From Bacteroides luti (lineage in GTDB: Bacteria; Bacteroidota; Bacteroidia; Bacteroidales; Bacteroidaceae): a stretch of 64,000 bases of DNA. The stretch lies in contig NZ_FQTV01000021.1 of the NCBI RefSeq assembly GCF_900128905.1, forward strand, positions 1 through 64,000, in the 5' to 3' direction. Both the position numbers and the translations under genes were made by a program. Under the pieces are notes generated by a model that did no database searches, was not told the origin of the DNA, and saw only the letters and a list, made by a program, of their open reading frames with translations. Positions 34,812 through 44,405 of the stretch are shown here, in pieces (the first letter of the stretch is position 1; every line of letters starts with the position of its first letter).

Positions 34812-36011
34812 ATGCCAACTATATCCATTCGTGGAACAGAAATGCCTGCTTCACCAATTAGGAAACTTGCTCCGTTAGCTGAAGCTGCCAAACAAAGAGG
34901 AACTCATGTGTATCACCTGAATATTGGTCAGCCCGACCTTCCTACTCCTAAGGCGGCACTTGAAGCCATTCGTAATATTGATCGTAAGATTTTAGAATAT
35001 AGTCCGAGTGATGGTTACAGAAGTTATCGGGAAAAGCTTACCCATTATTATGCGAAATATAATATTAATCTCACTGCAGATGATATTATCATTACTACCG
35101 GTGGATCGGAAGCTGTACTTTTTGCTTTCATGTCATGCTTGAATCCGGGTGATGAAATTATTGTTCCTGAACCGGCTTATGCCAACTATATGGCATTTGC
35201 TATTTCGGCCGGAGCTGTGATTCGTACTGTGGCAACTACTATAGAAGAAGGGTTCTCCCTTCCAAAGGTGGAGAAGTTTGAAGAACTGATTAACGAGCGT
35301 ACAAAAGGTATTTTGATTTGTAATCCTAATAACCCTACCGGCTATTTATATACTCGCAAAGAGATGAATCAAATCAGAGATATGGTTAAGAAGTATGATT
35401 TGTTCTTATTCTCTGATGAAGTATATCGTGAATTCATTTATACCGGTTCGCCTTATATATCAGCATGCCACTTGGAAGGTATCGAGAACAATGTTGTTTT
35501 GATTGACTCTGTCTCTAAAAGATATTCAGAATGCGGTATCCGTATTGGTGCATTAATTACAAAGAATAAAGAAGTTCGTAACGCAGTTATGAAGTTCTGC
35601 CAGGCACGTCTTAGTCCTCCATTGATTGGACAGATTGCAGCTGAGGCTTCTTTAGATGCTCCGGAAGAATATTCAAGAGAAACGTATGACGAATATGTTG
35701 AACGCCGTAAGTGCCTGATTGATGGATTGAATAAAATACCGGGAGTTTATTCTCCAATACCAATGGGAGCTTTCTATACAGTGGCAAAGTTGCCGGTTGA
35801 CGATTCTGATAAATTCTGTGCGTGGTGTCTTTCTGATTTTGAATACGAAGGCGAAACCGTGTTTATGGCTCCGGCTTCAGGTTTCTATACTACTCCCGGT
35901 GCCGGATATAATGAAGTTCGTATTGCTTATGTGTTAAAGAAAAAGGATCTGACTAGAGCACTCTTTGTTTTAAGTAAAGCATTAGAAGCCTATCCGGGGA
36001 GAGTTGATTAA
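34812..36011 (+). CDS. PLP-dependent class I aminotransferase (aspartate type)
   Basis: 399 residues of fold-type I: NIGQPDLPTPKAALEAI (substrate region), TTGGSEAVLFAF, the NPNNPTGYLYTRKE motif, SDEVYREFIY, and the PLP-binding Lys in DSVSKRYSECGIRIGAL (near residue 238). It resembles aspartate or aromatic aminotransferases; the exact substrate cannot be read from sequence. It begins a three-gene set with an acyltransferase (8 bp gap) and a LolC-like permease (3 bp gap). Confidence 0.92.
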   Translation: MPTISIRGTEMPASPIRKLAPLAEAAKQRGTHVYHLNIGQPDLPTPKAALEAIRNIDRKILEYSPSDGYRSYREKLTHYYAKYNINLTADDIIITTGGSEAVLFAFMSCLNPGDEIIVPEPAYANYMAFAISAGAVIRTVATTIEEGFSLPKVEKFEELINERTKGILICNPNNPTGYLYTRKEMNQIRDMVKKYDLFLFSDEVYREFIYTGSPYISACHLEGIENNVVLIDSVSKRYSECGIRIGALITKNKEVRNAVMKFCQARLSPPLIGQIAAEASLDAPEEYSRETYDEYVERRKCLIDGLNKIPGVYSPIPMGAFYTVAKLPVDDSDKFCAWCLSDFEYEGETVFMAPASGFYTTPGAGYNEVRIAYVLKKKDLTRALFVLSKALEAYPGRVD

Positions 36012-36019
36012 AGATCTTT

Positions 36020-37009
36020 ATGAAGCAGTATGATTACATAACGCTTTCTAAAGCTATTGGCATAATATTGGTTGTTGTTGGTCATTTTACTTCTACAGTA
36101 TATATGCCGGCATATTACAGCGAAATAAAAAATCTTATTTTTTCATTTCATATGCCTCTATTTATGATATTGTCTGGCTTTCTGTTCCAAATGTCTATGA
36201 ACAGAAAACCAGGCGATATTCCATTACTTCCGTTCATTAAGAAGAAGTTTCTACGTCTGATGGTTCCTTATTTCTTTATTTCTGCAGCAATAGCTCTACT
36301 GAATTTTGGTTTGGGACTCTTTATGCCGGTAAAACGGACGGTAGACTGGCATTATCTTCTTGAGATTTTTTACACAAATGTTGGTGGATCGGCAGTATTC
36401 CTTTGGTTCATGTATACTTTGTTTGTGGTGTTCTTGATTTCGGCTCTCTGCATGAAATTAAAAGGTGGTATAGCAATTTTAGGAATCCTTTCTGTAATTC
36501 TCTATTTTACTCCACTTCCACAAATATTCTATTTATCATTTGTCCATTCATTCATTGTCTATTTCTGGGCAGGAATGATTCTATTCCTACTAACTGACAA
36601 GCAAAAGCTCCGTCCTTCATTAGCCCACTCAATTTTTGCAATTATAATATTGACTTTGGCTTATGGAAGAAAAGATTTTGTTGAGACTGAGAATCTTAAA
36701 CAGTTTTTGAATCTTATTTGTGGTCTATCTGGTAGCTATATGGTTATCTGTATTGCTCACGAAATTCAAAAATCAAGTAACAACTGGTTAATGTCCTTAG
36801 GTAAATATAGCGCTTATATCTATTTACTTCATATGGCCGGAGTTTATTCAGTAAGAATGGTATATGAAAAAATGGGTTTATTTACCCCCTTTACATATTC
36901 TATAGCTTTGGCTCTGGCAGTAATAGCAGGTCTTGTACTTCCTGTGATTCTAACAAAGTATGTAATTAATAAAAATAAGTCATTAACATTTTTAATGGGA
37001 GGAAACTAA
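36020..37009 (+). CDS. Membrane acyltransferase (acyltransferase-3 family)
   Basis: 329 residues with about ten membrane helices. The family signature is at the N terminus: DYITLSKAIGIILVVVGHF with the catalytic-type His, and SFHMPLFMILSGFLF. Such enzymes acylate sugars, often on surface polysaccharides. The target here is unknown; the neighbouring aminotransferase and permease give no direct hint. Confidence 0.88.
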   Translation: MKQYDYITLSKAIGIILVVVGHFTSTVYMPAYYSEIKNLIFSFHMPLFMILSGFLFQMSMNRKPGDIPLLPFIKKKFLRLMVPYFFISAAIALLNFGLGLFMPVKRTVDWHYLLEIFYTNVGGSAVFLWFMYTLFVVFLISALCMKLKGGIAILGILSVILYFTPLPQIFYLSFVHSFIVYFWAGMILFLLTDKQKLRPSLAHSIFAIIILTLAYGRKDFVETENLKQFLNLICGLSGSYMVICIAHEIQKSSNNWLMSLGKYSAYIYLLHMAGVYSVRMVYEKMGLFTPFTYSIALALAVIAGLVLPVILTKYVINKNKSLTFLMGGN

Positions 37010-37012
37010 GAA

Positions 37013-38257
37013 ATGAATCTTTCACTTTTTATAGCTCGAAGAATATATTCAGGTAAAGAGGTTCAGAAGCAAGTCTCAAAGCCGGCCGTACGCATTGCTA
37101 TGATTGGTATTGCTATTGGACTGGCTGTTATGATTATTTCCGTAGGAGTAGTTATAGGCTTTAAAAATGAAATAAAAAGTAAAGTAGTAGGTTTTGGTTC
37201 ACATATTCAGGTTAGCAACTTCGATTCATCTCTTTCTTACGAAACGCGTCCGGTTGTTACGAACGATAGCATAATAAAAGTTCTCTCTTCAATACCTGGT
37301 ATAAAACATGTGCAGAGGTATTCTACAAAACCGGGAATGATAAAGACCGATAATGCTTTTCAGGGAATGGTTCTGAAAGGAGTGGGGCAGGAGTTCGATC
37401 CTACGTTCTTTCGCAAAAATCTGGTTGAAGGAGAAGTTCCTGCTTTTTCAGATTCTACTTCAACAAATGAGGTTCTTATTTCAAAGTCTTTGGCAAATAA
37501 GCTGAACTTAAAGTTAGGCGACAAGATCTATACTTATTATATTCAAAGCGAGGTTCGCGCTCGCAGATTCACTATTAAGGGGATATATCAAACCAATTTC
37601 TCTGAATATGATAACCTGTTTCTGCTGACGGATATCAGAACTGTAAACCATTTAAATCAGTGGGAACCCGAACAAGCTACCGGAATGGAGCTTCAGATTA
37701 CCGACTATGATCAGCTGGATAAAGTGGCTTATGATGTATATCAACATGTAGATAAAGAAGTTGATAAATATGGTGGCGTTTATTATACGCAGACCATTGA
37801 GCAACTTAATCCATCTGTTTTTGCATGGCTTAGTTTGCTTGATATGAATGTATGGGTTATCCTGATTTTAATGGTTGGTGTAGCCGGATTTACAATGATT
37901 TCGGGTTTGCTGATTATTATTCTGGAAAGAACAAACATGATTGGGATTCTGAAAGCACTTGGTGCCAAAAATTTCAGTATTCGTGAAATTTTCCTTTATT
38001 TCTCAGTCTTTTTAATAGGCAAAGGTATGCTTTGGGGAAATATAGTAGGATTACTATTCTGTTTTGTTCAGTCTAAATTCCATCTATTCAAGCTTAATCC
38101 GGAAACATATTATATTGACCATGTGCCAGTGGAGTTTAATATCTGGCTATTCCTTTTAATAAATGCAGGAACATTTATTGCTTCAGTCTTGATGTTAGTT
38201 GGACCTTCTTATCTGATATCAAAGATTAATCCGGCAAAATCCATCCAATTTGAATAA
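37013..38257 (+). CDS. LolC/E-like ABC permease (FtsX fold)
   Basis: 414 residues: N-terminal amphipathic start (SLFIARRIYSGKE), first helix about 28-50, a periplasmic domain (about 55-270) and three C-terminal helices with RTNMIGILKALGAKNFSIREIF between them, ending PAKSIQFE. This is the layout of LolC/LolE lipoprotein-release permeases. No ATPase is next to it; a LolD/FtsE-type ATPase lies at 42236, but its pairing is not shown. Confidence 0.88.
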   Translation: MNLSLFIARRIYSGKEVQKQVSKPAVRIAMIGIAIGLAVMIISVGVVIGFKNEIKSKVVGFGSHIQVSNFDSSLSYETRPVVTNDSIIKVLSSIPGIKHVQRYSTKPGMIKTDNAFQGMVLKGVGQEFDPTFFRKNLVEGEVPAFSDSTSTNEVLISKSLANKLNLKLGDKIYTYYIQSEVRARRFTIKGIYQTNFSEYDNLFLLTDIRTVNHLNQWEPEQATGMELQITDYDQLDKVAYDVYQHVDKEVDKYGGVYYTQTIEQLNPSVFAWLSLLDMNVWVILILMVGVAGFTMISGLLIIILERTNMIGILKALGAKNFSIREIFLYFSVFLIGKGMLWGNIVGLLFCFVQSKFHLFKLNPETYYIDHVPVEFNIWLFLLINAGTFIASVLMLVGPSYLISKINPAKSIQFE

Positions 38258-38273
38258 TAGAGATTCTATTATA

Positions 38274-38340
38274 AAATTATTGGCGAATGGTTGAGCAACC
38301 ATTCGCCAATAATTTAAATCCATTCACCAATAATTTAAGA
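38274..38340. repeat. 20 bp perfect hairpin plus third word copy (array E)
   Basis: The arms 38274-38293 and 38296-38315 are perfect reverse complements (core ATTGGCGAATGG / CCATTCGCCAAT) with a 2 bp centre. The right-arm word recurs once more as CCATTCACCAATAATTTAA 21 bp downstream (38320). It lies between two convergent genes, so it could work as a terminator, but a third copy at helical spacing resembles the 22 bp arrays elsewhere in the window. Confidence 0.75.
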
Positions 38341-38382
38341 GGCAAACCTCAATGCTTTTCGTTTAAAATAGAGGGCTCTTTT

Positions 38383-39552
38383 TTATCTTCTCATATAGTC
38401 ACCTTTTCCTCGGATTGTTCTGAATAATTTGAACTTTAATACATCAAGAGGCAGTACTATATCAAATATTGGTAAAGTAAGATAATATTTTCTTTCTTCT
38501 AAATCAGTGGCTGTTTTATTGATTATAACAATCTGCATTACAAACCGAAGTATGTATGCCAGGATAGCTAAGCCTAGCACAACCCATTGTTTGTTAATAA
38601 TGCCAATTGCAATTGTTCCGATAATAGTTGCGATAAATAGTAGGCGAGAAGTTGTTTCAAAACCTAATAAGTAGCGTTGAGCGCCATGGAAAAAGTGTGA
38701 AGTTGCCAGATAGCTAACCTTCTCTTCTTTCCAGCTTTTATATCCATATGCTGGTTCCATTCTAATAATAGCACCCGGAGAAGTTTCAACTTTTGTATTA
38801 TAAGGAGTTGCCACTTCGTTTATAAACAAGTCATCATCACCCCGTTGTAAGTTAAGGTGTGAAGAGAATCCTTTATTCTTGAAGAATAACTCTTTTCGGT
38901 AAGCCATATTTCGTCCAATACCCATATATGGTTTATCTATAAGTGCGAATCCTAGAAAACGCATTGACATAAACAGGTTAGTGAATGAAACCTTTCTATA
39001 GAACCATCCCTTATTTTGCTCGTATCCGCTATATCCTAAAACTATTTCTGTGCGTGGTGTGAAATTTCTGGCCATTAATCTTAACCACTCCTTGCTAGCA
39101 GGACGGCAATCGGCATCGGTAAATACTAACCAGTCATACTTACTAGCTTTAATTCCGACAGTGAGTGCCAGTTTTTTTCTGCTGATGTAACGGGCACCAT
39201 CAGGTGTAAATGTATGATACAAATTGGTATATTGTTCCTCAAGGATTGTAAGTACATCTTCACTTTCATCTGTTGAACCATCATTAATAACGATAACTTC
39301 AAAATTAGGATAATCTTGTTCCAGGATGGAAGGCAGATATTTCCTGAGATTCTCAGATTCATTACGTGCGCTGATAATTACAGAGATAGGAGGAAGGTCT
39401 GTTTCGTATATTAAATCTCCTTCACTTGCGGCTTTGTTGTGAACATGTAATTGGTTGTATAGACTGAAATAGTAGATTATTTGTATAATTAGTAATATTC
39501 CTATAGAGGCTAATAATATAATCTCGACTATATTAAAGGTAAATAAGTCCAT
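38383..39552 (-). CDS. Membrane-anchored family 2 glycosyltransferase
   Basis: 389 residues: N-terminal membrane helix (about 8-28), GT-A domain with ISVIISARNESENLRKYL, VIVINDGSTDES, a FTDADCRPAS DxD-type motif and a QRGDDDLFINE acceptor region, then two or three C-terminal helices (about 300-365). It is likely to transfer a sugar to a lipid or polysaccharide at the inner face of the membrane. It is a single gene convergent with the LolC-like permease. Confidence 0.88.
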   Translation of the reverse strand: MDLFTFNIVEIILLASIGILLIIQIIYYFSLYNQLHVHNKAASEGDLIYETDLPPISVIISARNESENLRKYLPSILEQDYPNFEVIVINDGSTDESEDVLTILEEQYTNLYHTFTPDGARYISRKKLALTVGIKASKYDWLVFTDADCRPASKEWLRLMARNFTPRTEIVLGYSGYEQNKGWFYRKVSFTNLFMSMRFLGFALIDKPYMGIGRNMAYRKELFFKNKGFSSHLNLQRGDDDLFINEVATPYNTKVETSPGAIIRMEPAYGYKSWKEEKVSYLATSHFFHGAQRYLLGFETTSRLLFIATIIGTIAIGIINKQWVVLGLAILAYILRFVMQIVIINKTATDLEERKYYLTLPIFDIVLPLDVLKFKLFRTIRGKGDYMRR

Positions 39553-39665
39553 TGCGTATTTTCTGTTTATTTATTGCTGCAAAATTACATTAAATATTGG
39601 AATTAATAGATATAGAATTTTTCTTTTTAAACATAAAGTATATCTTTTAAAATCATTTTTTTTGC

Positions 39666-39697
39666 TAAAAAAAAGGGATGCCTTTTGGACATCCCTT
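39666..39697 (-). terminator. Intrinsic terminator of the purU-his-lys operon
   Basis: AAGGGATG (39673-39680) pairs with CATCCCTT (39690-39697). Read on the minus strand the stem is followed by a T8 run. It lies 20 bp after the lysA stop. Confidence 0.9.
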
Positions 39698-39716
39698 ATT
39701 CATTTATTTATCGAAG

Positions 39717-40877
39717 TTAAATTAGCTCATCAGAAGTATACCCTTGAGGAAGCGCTCTGCAATTATAACCAGAAGCCATAATTTCACCGTAAGCGCCGGC
39801 CGAACGAAGAGCAAAAAGATCACCTCTTTTCACTTTGTTGATATCCAGTGCCTTGCCAAATACATCAGACGATTCACAAATTGGACCTACAACATCATAT
39901 TTCTCCATTGGTTCTTCAGATGTTATGTTTTCAATTTTGTGGTAAGCCTGATATAAAGCTGGACGAATAAGATCTGTCATACCACCATCTAAAATGGCGA
40001 ATTGCTTATTTGCTCCTTGTTTTACATATAACACTTTGCTTATTAAACTTCCACATTGTCCAACAATTGAACGTCCTAATTCAAAATGCAATGTTTGTGA
40101 AGGGCGTAATTTCAAGTGTTTATGGAATGTTGCAAAATATGCAGCAAAATCAGGAATAGATTGTCTGTTTGGATGTTGGTAATCAATACCCAGTCCACCT
40201 CCAACATTAATATGTTCAACAATAATGCGGCGTTGATACATGCGTTCCTGTATTTCGTTTACACGATTACAAAGTCCCACAAAGTCGCCCATATCAAGAA
40301 TCTGTGAACCAATATGGAAATGTAATCCTAACAACTTAACATTAGGAAGTGAATTAACAGCATCTAATACATTATCAAGATCTTCCAGATTAATACCAAA
40401 CTTATTCTCCTTTAGTCCGGTAGTAATATTAGCATGCGTATGTGCTCCTACATTTGGATTAACACGCAAAGCTATTGAAGCGATTTTACCTTTAGCACCA
40501 GCAAGTTCGTTGATAACTTCAAGCTCTGGTATAGATTCCACGTTAAAGCAGAATATTCCATAATCTAATCCTAGATTAATTTCCCAGTCGGCTTTACCAA
40601 CACCTGCAAAAACAATTTTAGAAGCAGGAAATCCAGCCTTAATAGCTGCACGAATCTCACCACCGCTAACGCAATCTGCGCCTAAATAGTTCTCACGAAT
40701 AATTGAGAGAACTTTAGGGTTTGCATTTGCTTTTACGGCATAGTGAACAATATAATTGCCATACTTCTTTGCTTCATTATTTACACAATTAAGTGTGTCC
40801 CTTAATACCTTTGTATCGTAGAAATAGAAAGGAGTTTCCATCTCACGAAATTTATCTATTGGGAAGGTCCCTTTCAT
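39717..40877 (-). CDS. lysA: Diaminopimelate decarboxylase
   Basis: 386 residues; makes L-lysine from meso-diaminopimelate. The PLP Lys lies in VHYAVKANANPKVL (near residue 48), with HIGSQI, HINVGGGLGIDY (glycine-rich phosphate loop), ELGRSIVGQCG, and a C-terminal beta domain with ILDGGMTDLIRPALYQAYH and GPICESSDVFGK, whose Cys completes the active site across the dimer. Last gene of the operon, 12 bp after lysC. Confidence 0.95.
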   Translation of the reverse strand: MKGTFPIDKFREMETPFYFYDTKVLRDTLNCVNNEAKKYGNYIVHYAVKANANPKVLSIIRENYLGADCVSGGEIRAAIKAGFPASKIVFAGVGKADWEINLGLDYGIFCFNVESIPELEVINELAGAKGKIASIALRVNPNVGAHTHANITTGLKENKFGINLEDLDNVLDAVNSLPNVKLLGLHFHIGSQILDMGDFVGLCNRVNEIQERMYQRRIIVEHINVGGGLGIDYQHPNRQSIPDFAAYFATFHKHLKLRPSQTLHFELGRSIVGQCGSLISKVLYVKQGANKQFAILDGGMTDLIRPALYQAYHKIENITSEEPMEKYDVVGPICESSDVFGKALDINKVKRGDLFALRSAGAYGEIMASGYNCRALPQGYTSDELI

Positions 40878-40889
40878 ACAAATTTGCTA

Positions 40890-42209
40890 TTATTTATTAT
40901 TGAAAAGTACATTACTTAATGATTGTAATGCTTCTTTCTTATCAGATTCACGAATAAGGAATGAGATATTGTGATTACTACCACCAAATGAAATCATTCT
41001 AACCGGTATGTTGCGCATTGCGTCAAGTGCAGTAGCTTCAAATCCAACATTTTCCCATTGCAGGTCACCAACAACACATACAATACACATATCTTTATCT
41101 ACTGTAACTGTACCATATTTCTTCAAATCATCAAGAATTTCCGGCAAGTGTTTTGTATTGTCTATCGATACCGAAACTCCAACTTCCGATGTACAAACCA
41201 TATCAATAGAAGTCTGGTAGCTTTCAAATATCTCGAATACCTTGCGAAGGAATCCGTGTGCAAGCAACATGCGGCTTGATTTGATTTTGATAGCTGTGAT
41301 ATTGTCTTTAGCTGCAACAGCTTTGATTTTATTCTTTTCAGTTTCGTTAGAAATCAAAGTACCAGGAGCTGATGGTTCCATAGTATTCAACAAACGAACT
41401 GGAATATTAGCATATTTAGCAGGTTGCACACAAGTAGGGTGAAGAATCTTTGCACCGAAATAAGCTAGTTCGGCAGCTTCTTCAAAGTGCAGTTGACGAA
41501 CAGGAGCAGTTTTATCAACTACACGAGGGTCATTATTGTGAAGACCATCAATATCAGTCCAGATTTGAATTTCAGTAGCATCAATAGCTGCACCGATTAA
41601 TGAAGCGGTGTAATCACTACCTCCACGTTGCAAGTTATCAATTTCACCGTATGCATTTCTGCAGATGAAACCTTGTGTGATATAAATATCTGCATCAGGA
41701 TAAAGTTCTAACTGAATCTGAAGTTTTTCTTTAATGTATAAAGGATCTGGCTCAGCGTTCTTGTCTGTACGCATATATTCCAATGCTGGAAGCAATACAG
41801 ATTTCACTCCACATTCGCATAGGAAATTATTAACCATAGCAGTGGAAATTAATTCACCTTGAGCAAGGACAACTTTTTCTTCAAAAAGTGTAAACAGATC
41901 TTTGGTGTAAGAACGGATATAATCAAAATGGGATTTAATAATTTCCAATCCTTTCTGTTTATATTCAGCAGTAGAATAAAGTTCATCAACGTGTTGTTTA
42001 TACTTTCTTTCCAGGTTGTTGATGATCTCGTTTGCGCCATCCGGATTCTTTTTATATAAGTAATCCGAGATTTCAACTAAAGTATTTGTTGTGCCGGACA
42101 TTGCTGAAAGCACTACTATTTTCTTCTCACCATCGGTTATTAATTTGGCTACCTCTTTCATCCGTTCGGCAGAACCAACGGAAGTACCTCCAAACTTTAA
42201 AACTTTCAT
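40890..42209 (-). CDS. lysC: Aspartate kinase
   Basis: 439 residues, monofunctional. The kinase N terminus is KVLKFGGTSVGSAERM, followed by VLSAMSGTTNTLVEI, RGGSDYTASLIGAA and WTDIDGLHNNDPRVV. Two C-terminal ACT domains (about 300-439; MVCTSEVGVSVSIDN and MISFGGSNHNISFLI) should give feedback control by lysine or threonine. It feeds the diaminopimelate pathway that ends at lysA next door. Confidence 0.95.
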   Translation of the reverse strand: MKVLKFGGTSVGSAERMKEVAKLITDGEKKIVVLSAMSGTTNTLVEISDYLYKKNPDGANEIINNLERKYKQHVDELYSTAEYKQKGLEIIKSHFDYIRSYTKDLFTLFEEKVVLAQGELISTAMVNNFLCECGVKSVLLPALEYMRTDKNAEPDPLYIKEKLQIQLELYPDADIYITQGFICRNAYGEIDNLQRGGSDYTASLIGAAIDATEIQIWTDIDGLHNNDPRVVDKTAPVRQLHFEEAAELAYFGAKILHPTCVQPAKYANIPVRLLNTMEPSAPGTLISNETEKNKIKAVAAKDNITAIKIKSSRMLLAHGFLRKVFEIFESYQTSIDMVCTSEVGVSVSIDNTKHLPEILDDLKKYGTVTVDKDMCIVCVVGDLQWENVGFEATALDAMRNIPVRMISFGGSNHNISFLIRESDKKEALQSLSNVLFNNK

Positions 42210-42235
42210 CTTCTTTACACTATTAAATTGTTAAT

Positions 42236-43012
42236 TTATTCTTTATCCGTCTCTTCTTCACTTATAAATTCGGCTTGTGAATAAGTCGTTTCTAATATCG
42301 GTTCATTAAAATCCTGAACGTTCTCTTTTTTATGAAAATCGTGAGTGGCATCTTGTAATTGATGATTATCACATTTCAGAACCAGTCCGGGGAAATCTTT
42401 GATTAGTTGAATATTATGCGTAGTCATAATCACAGACGACCCTTTGTGGCTGATACTATGAAGTAACTCTACGATTCTTCTTCCTGTTTCTGCATCCAGA
42501 TTTCCAGTTGGCTCATCTGCGAGGATAACAGAAGGAGAGTTCAATATAGCTCTGGCAATAACAATACGCTGTTGTTCTCCTCCAGAAAGCTCATTAGGTA
42601 ACTTATCACCTTTGGATGTCATTCCTACCTGCTCTAAAACTTCTTGTATGCGCTCTTTAATTTCCTGCTTGTTTTTCCAGCCGGTAGCACGCAATACGAA
42701 TTCCAGATTACTATATACTGTGCGATCTGTAAGCAATTGAAAGTCCTGAAAAATGATGCCTAACTTCTTTCTAAGTTGAGGAATATGCTTACGCTTAATT
42801 GTTCGTAGGTTATTTCCTAAAACTTCTGCTTCTCCGGAAGCGATACCCAGTTCTCCATAAATAGTTTTTAGTAAGCTCGTTTTTCCAGTGCCCACCTTGC
42901 CTATTATGTATAAAAAATCACCAGCATTCAGCTGCATGTTTACATCTTTAAGTAAGCATGCATCTTGCTGGGCAATTTCTACATTCTGATAGTTAATGAG
43001 TAATTCGCTCAT
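42236..43012 (-). CDS. ftsE: FtsE-like ABC ATPase
   Basis: 258 residues. Walker A is GKVGTGKTS, Q-loop GIIFQDFQLLTDRTVYSNLEFVL, signature LSGGEQQRIVIARAI, Walker B VILADEPTGNLD, then an H-loop TTHN. The FtsE-specific look is strongest in the Q-loop region. An acidic C-terminal tail of about 35 residues extends beyond the usual 220. The FtsX partner is not in the window. It lies inside an amino-acid operon, 6 bp after hisIE, as in other Bacteroides. Confidence 0.85.
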   Translation of the reverse strand: MSELLINYQNVEIAQQDACLLKDVNMQLNAGDFLYIIGKVGTGKTSLLKTIYGELGIASGEAEVLGNNLRTIKRKHIPQLRKKLGIIFQDFQLLTDRTVYSNLEFVLRATGWKNKQEIKERIQEVLEQVGMTSKGDKLPNELSGGEQQRIVIARAILNSPSVILADEPTGNLDAETGRRIVELLHSISHKGSSVIMTTHNIQLIKDFPGLVLKCDNHQLQDATHDFHKKENVQDFNEPILETTYSQAEFISEEETDKE

Positions 43013-43018
43013 ATCTTT

Positions 43019-43615
43019 TTATTCTTTATGTCTTTTCTTAAGCTCACGAGCTAAATCTTCAATGCGATAACCTTTTGAAGTAAGAAGAACAATCAGGTGA
43101 TAAACCAAATCTGAAGCTTCATATATTAAGCGGTCGTCAGTGCCGTTTGTTGCTTCAATTACAGTTTCTACAGCTTCTTCACCTACTTTCTGAGCCATGC
43201 GGTTCACGCCAGAGTTGAATAAAGATGTAGTATATGATTTTTCAGGCATTTCTTCATGGCGTTTATAGATAAAGTCTTGCAAATACTTAAGAAACATAAT
43301 ATCTTCTGTATTATCTTCGTTCCAGCAAGTATCAGCACCTGTATGGCAAACCGGACCTACTGGCTTTACCTTAATCAATAAGGTGTCTTTATCACAATCT
43401 TCTTTAATGGAAACAACATTAAGAAAATTCCCACTTTCTTCTCCTTTTGTCCAAAGTCTGTTCTTTGTGCGGCTGAAGAAGGTTACTTTTCCTGTTGCAA
43501 CAGTTTTTTCATAAGCTTCCTTATTCATAAAACCTAGCATCAGTACTTTAGAAGTGAAATTATCTTGTATAATTGCCGGAATTAATCCATCCATTTTATT
43601 AAAATCTAAATCCAT
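43019..43615 (-). CDS. hisIE: Bifunctional phosphoribosyl-AMP cyclohydrolase / phosphoribosyl-ATP pyrophosphatase
   Basis: 198 residues. The N-terminal HisI part (about 1-105) has GFMNKEAYEKTVATGKVTFFSR, GEESGNFLNVV and the metal-site Asp/Cys residues in DCDKDTLL and GPVCHTGADTCW. The C-terminal HisE part has SYTTSLFNSGVNRMAQKVGEEAVETVIEA. It catalyses steps 2 and 3 of histidine synthesis. Confidence 0.95.
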   Translation of the reverse strand: MDLDFNKMDGLIPAIIQDNFTSKVLMLGFMNKEAYEKTVATGKVTFFSRTKNRLWTKGEESGNFLNVVSIKEDCDKDTLLIKVKPVGPVCHTGADTCWNEDNTEDIMFLKYLQDFIYKRHEEMPEKSYTTSLFNSGVNRMAQKVGEEAVETVIEATNGTDDRLIYEASDLVYHLIVLLTSKGYRIEDLARELKKRHKE

Positions 43616-43648
43616 GATGTAATATATTAAAATTCATTATTCGACTTG

Positions 43649-44404
43649 TTATCGTCTAACAGTTATTCCTTGTGCACAAAGATAATCTTTTAATTCGGAA
43701 ATTTTAATTTCTCCGAAATGAAATACACTGGCAGCCAAAGCAGCATCAGCTTTTCCTAGGGTAAAAGTATCTTTAAAATGTTCCATTGCACCAGCTCCTC
43801 CGGAAGCGATGATCGGAATAGGCAACGATTCTGATAAAAGAGCCAATGTTTCGTTTGCATATCCATTTTTTACTCCATCATGATTCATGCTGGTAAATAG
43901 TATTTCTCCGGCTCCACGATCGGCAGCTTCTTTAGCCCACGAAATTAGTTCTTTATCCGTTTCTATTCTTCCTCCGTTCAAGTAACATTTCCAAATATCA
44001 TTTTGTTGTTTAGCGTCAATAGCAACAACGCATACCTGAGATCCGAAATTTTTAGCGATATCGTTTATTAATTGAGGATTTCGGATTGCAGAAGAGTTAA
44101 TCGATACTTTGTCGGCACCTGCATTTAGCAAACGGTCTACATCCTTTATTTCATTAATTCCTCCACCAACAGTAAATGGGATGCTGATGTTTGCGGCAAC
44201 CCGTTTTACAAGATCGGTAAAAGTTTTCCGTCCTTCATGGCTAGCAGTGATGTCCAGAAAAACCAGTTCATCTGCACCCTGTTCGCTATAAGCACGCCCT
44301 AGTTCTACCGGATCTCCGGCTTCGCGCAGATTGACGAAATTTGTACCTTTTACGGTTGTTCCGTTCTTGATGTCCAGGCAAGGTATAATTCTTTTCGCTA
44401 ACAT
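43649..44404 (-). CDS. hisF: Imidazole glycerol phosphate synthase, cyclase subunit
   Basis: 251 residues, a (beta-alpha)8 barrel. Catalytic Asp 11 lies in IPCLDIKNG and the second Asp in VCVVAIDAKQ; phosphate loops are TVGGGI and IIASGGAGAMEHF. It works with HisH, whose gene is in the same operon. It overlaps neither neighbour; hisA ends 1 bp upstream. Confidence 0.96.
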   Translation of the reverse strand: MLAKRIIPCLDIKNGTTVKGTNFVNLREAGDPVELGRAYSEQGADELVFLDITASHEGRKTFTDLVKRVAANISIPFTVGGGINEIKDVDRLLNAGADKVSINSSAIRNPQLINDIAKNFGSQVCVVAIDAKQQNDIWKCYLNGGRIETDKELISWAKEAADRGAGEILFTSMNHDGVKNGYANETLALLSESLPIPIIASGGAGAMEHFKDTFTLGKADAALAASVFHFGEIKISELKDYLCAQGITVRR

Positions 44405-44405
44405 A

